A stretch of 5,903 nucleotides of DNA, taken from positions 1 to 5,903 of the forward strand of contig JAFEGS010000073.1 in the NCBI GenBank assembly GCA_018239705.1, in the 5' to 3' direction. Shown here piece by piece: positions 4,440-5,903 of this stretch; the stretch's first letter is position 1; every line of letters starts with the position of its first letter. Position numbers and translations under genes: made by a program. The notes under the pieces were generated by a model. The model worked only from the letters and a program-made list of their open reading frames with translations. It was not told the DNA's origin and searched no databases. The stretch comes from Verrucomicrobiota bacterium (GTDB taxonomy: Bacteria; Chlamydiota; Chlamydiia; Chlamydiales; FEN-1388).

Positions 4440-4475
4440 TGTGTTTTGTTTTATTTACAGTTAGAAATTATTTTA
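4440..4475 (-). promoter_or_regulatory. Gap with TCTA promoter motif and two AATAAA, before the 108-aa gene
   Basis: TTTCTAACTG on the minus strand contains TCTA (4465-4462), 22 nt before the ATG. One AATAAA overlaps the upstream gene's stop (4477-4472); a second lies after TCTA at 4455-4450, within the A-rich leader. Confidence 0.5.
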
Positions 4476-4949
4476 TTATAGAAAGTTGGCAATTTGAAAT
4501 TTCTGTCTGATCTTTCCTTGTATCACTGGACGCTCTCTTTCTCCATCCAATATGTAAGCTGTTTTTCCCAGTGTTTGATCATAAACCGACTTTACGCCGG
4601 CCTGTACGCGGGCCAACATTAAATCAAGAGGGGCATTCGAATGTCTGCGCATACTCGCCATAATAGGCATTTCTGCATCCCTCCATGATTGGGCCAGTCT
4701 GGTGCTTACTACTCGTTCCATCAAGCGCCCAGGTCCAAACTTTCCGATTAATGAGGGAGCTTCTGCCTCAAAAACGCTTGTCCCTTGAATGCTAGAGCGG
4801 GAGGCATTGCTGGCCCGGCTGCTTACAACGTTTTTCTTTTCGGCTGACATGATATCTACTTTGCTCAATTGTTTGGTCGATTGACTCAGATAGTACGCTC
4901 CTCCTACCGCCAAAACAACGAAGGCTACCCCTGTGGCAGAATCAGTCAT
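4476..4949 (-). CDS. N-terminally membrane-anchored hypothetical protein, 157 aa
   Basis: Residues 5-22 (TGVAFVVLAVGGAYYLSQ) form one hydrophobic segment at the extreme N-terminus, without a clear signal-peptidase site, so it is probably an uncleaved anchor. Then comes a Ser/Ala/Lys-rich linker (25-58) and a more ordered domain (60-157) with Arg-rich, probably helical stretches (GRLMERVVSTRLAQSWRDAE, 74-93; LDLMLARVQAGVKSVYDQ, 108-125) and a basic C-terminal end (IQGKIRQKFQIANFL). The family is not recognised. The small anchor plus positive soluble domain fits a minor virion membrane protein, by analogy only. It lies next to another small membrane gene, with TCTA 23 nt upstream. TAA stop overlaps AATAAA. 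Confidence 0.82.
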   Translation of the reverse strand: MTDSATGVAFVVLAVGGAYYLSQSTKQLSKVDIMSAEKKNVVSSRASNASRSSIQGTSVFEAEAPSLIGKFGPGRLMERVVSTRLAQSWRDAEMPIMASMRRHSNAPLDLMLARVQAGVKSVYDQTLGKTAYILDGERERPVIQGKIRQKFQIANFL

Positions 4950-4986
4950 GATGTATTTGTTGTGTTAAGCGTTAGAATTTTATTTC
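4950..4986 (-). promoter_or_regulatory. Gap with TCTA promoter motif and AATAAA, before the 157-aa gene
   Basis: AATAAAATTCTAACG on the minus strand: AATAAA at 4984-4979 directly after the preceding stop codon, then TCTA at 4976-4973, 23 nt before the ATG. Confidence 0.5.
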
Positions 4987-5232
4987 TTAAGAATGCATGA
5001 TTGCATATATCGCTGCTATAGCTAATCCCGCTACAACCACATAGCCCATCATTCCACTTCCGCTATCGCTGTCTTTGGCGGCCAAACTAACCGAAGTTCG
5101 TGGAGTCATTAATGTACTCAAATGACTTTGCTTGCCAACCAAGGGCACTGTCAATTTTTTGAATGGCCTTCTGTTCCCTGACCTGTGGGCAGCAGGATCG
5201 GGCATCTTTCCTAAAGGACTCTTGCGCGACAT
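4987..5232 (-). CDS. Small tail-anchored membrane protein, 81 aa
   Basis: Residues 1-40 are basic and proline-containing (MSRKSPLGKMPDPAAHRSGN, then RRPFKKL), 41-60 are polar Ser/Thr/Asp-rich, and 61-79 form a C-terminal hydrophobic segment (MMGYVVVAGLAIAAIYAIM), leaving only His-Ser after it. This is the layout of a tail-anchored protein with the basic end in the cytosol or facing DNA. Small proteins with an Ala/Gly/Val-rich segment occur in virions with an internal lipid membrane, but no family is recognised. Start context CGAAAAATGT (A at -3). TCTA lies 20 nt upstream. Confidence 0.8.
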   Translation of the reverse strand: MSRKSPLGKMPDPAAHRSGNRRPFKKLTVPLVGKQSHLSTLMTPRTSVSLAAKDSDSGSGMMGYVVVAGLAIAAIYAIMHS

Positions 5233-5263
5233 TTTTCGTTTAGTTTTGGGTTTAGATTATTTA
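5233..5263 (-). promoter_or_regulatory. Gap with TCTA promoter motif and AATAAA, before the 81-aa gene
   Basis: TAATAAATAATCTAAACCC on the minus strand: AATAAA (5265-5260) overlaps the stop codon of the 209-aa gene, and TCTA (5256-5253) lies 20 nt before the ATG. Confidence 0.5.
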
Positions 5264-5893
5264 TTAGGAAGTCGAGATGCGGGTAGAAACAAGATGGTTT
5301 GGGGGAGACATGAGATGTTTCACTTTGCTTTGGGTCTTGGAGTATTGACTCATATAAGCTTCATCCAAGTTGTGATTCAAGTCGTTGACCGTCAAGAAAC
5401 TCTGTGTTTGCTTTTTGGCGTTGTTGAGAAGTTGTCCGGGGCTGGCACCGAAAGGATTACTGGCGCAACAAAGATACATATCATTATAAAGATATTCTTT
5501 GGTAGGGATGCCGTGCCAAGGAGGGCATTTTGCTCCTTCTGCTTGTGGATTGGCCAGCATGCAAGAATATGGCGGTTTTGTGTAGGGACTTAGCGGACTT
5601 GGTGGGCTGGCACAACTTTTACAACAAGGCTTGCTTTCCTTAAATGAAAAACCCCCATCAACAATGTTCATGCCATTATAGTCGAAAAATTGACTGAGTT
5701 GTGGGGGTTGATCTTTTCTGGCTCGGGTTACTTTGTTGGAAACTTGATCACCTGAAAAGCGATCCCAGAACCAACGCACGAGTCCTGCTCTTGGAGTCAT
5801 AAATGCCATATCCACAAAGGCTTTCTGTTCTGCTTGACTTTCAGCGTAGTCATTGGGAGATTGAAAAGGTTGATGTCTGACAGGAAGACTCAT
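5264..5893 (-). CDS. Cysteine-containing hypothetical protein, 209 aa
   Basis: Complete frame with ATG in good context (AAGACAATGA) and TAA stop. No family recognised. There is no membrane segment. Residues 1-70 are polar with aromatic residues (VRWFWDRFSG, 39-48). The centre is rich in cysteine and proline: C90, C91, C94, C111, C123, C142 and C143, with CCKSCASPPSPLSP (90-103) and KCPPWHGIP (122-130). The cysteines could bind zinc or form disulfides. The last 50 residues are Asn/Gln/Ser-rich and basic. As the first gene seen in this array it may be a virion or late protein. Only 10 nt upstream remain in the window, so its promoter cannot be checked. Confidence 0.8.
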   Translation of the reverse strand: MSLPVRHQPFQSPNDYAESQAEQKAFVDMAFMTPRAGLVRWFWDRFSGDQVSNKVTRARKDQPPQLSQFFDYNGMNIVDGGFSFKESKPCCKSCASPPSPLSPYTKPPYSCMLANPQAEGAKCPPWHGIPTKEYLYNDMYLCCASNPFGASPGQLLNNAKKQTQSFLTVNDLNHNLDEAYMSQYSKTQSKVKHLMSPPNHLVSTRISTS

Positions 5894-5903
5894 TGTCTTA
5901 GTT

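Noticed and set aside
5132..5593. Plus-strand open frame of 153 codons
   Set aside because: Antisense shadow over the 81-aa and 209-aa genes, crossing the TCTA/AATAAA gap between them.
1..5903. Bacteriophage origin of the window
   Set aside because: The ATGA overlap and gene packing are phage-like, but there are no Shine-Dalgarno sequences before the starts, leaders are A-rich with a purine at -3, AATAAA is in every gap and tRNA genes lack CCA.

Overview
The window reads as part of a small eukaryotic DNA virus (or an integrated copy of one), probably an alga- or protist-infecting virus with an internal-membrane, double-jelly-roll-like gene set such as polinton-like viruses, virophages or yaravirus-type viruses. 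Seen in the sequence: an A32/FtsK-HerA-type packaging ATPase; a small HUH replication-initiator protein; three short proteins with a single membrane segment; start codons in A-rich Kozak-like leaders with no Shine-Dalgarno sequences; AATAAA hexamers in the gaps; and tRNA genes without an encoded CCA tail. No major capsid protein lies in the window, so the virus group is inferred.

Layout. Positions 1-730 (minus strand) hold the 5' part of a cysteine-rich gene that runs off the left edge. Positions 731-1452 are non-coding: AT-rich with a hairpin and diverged repeats, then a short GC-rich repeat cluster; this is the best candidate for a replication origin or control region. Positions 1453-1922 (plus strand) carry four tRNA or tRNA-like genes. 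Only the first, tRNA-Ser(GCT), is conventional. The second and third have anticodon loops of the wrong size, and the fourth has complete acceptor, D and T arms but a very long anticodon arm ending in a tyrosine-type GTA loop. Positions 1939-5893 are a compact minus-strand array of eight genes, transcribed right to left: Cys-rich 209 aa, tail-anchored 81 aa, N-anchored 157 aa, acidic 108 aa, basic 93 aa, membrane 91 aa, HUH Rep, packaging ATPase.

Gene control. Each of the six gaps (25-38 nt) in the array contains a TCTA motif in AT-rich sequence 17-27 nt before the next ATG, plus an AATAAA hexamer. TCTA in an AT-rich context is the reported late promoter of Cafeteria roenbergensis virus and is shared by its virophage mavirus, so these may be single-gene late transcription units. 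The exception is Rep-ATPase: the two overlap by ATGA, have no motif between them, and the ATPase start has a poor Kozak context. This suggests one mRNA with termination-reinitiation.

How the parts may fit together: Rep would nick the genome to start rolling-circle-type replication, the ATPase would pump DNA into a capsid, and the small membrane proteins would be virion or membrane components. The most unusual points are the coupled Rep-ATPase pair, the repeated promoter/poly(A) gap unit and the aberrant tRNA cluster.
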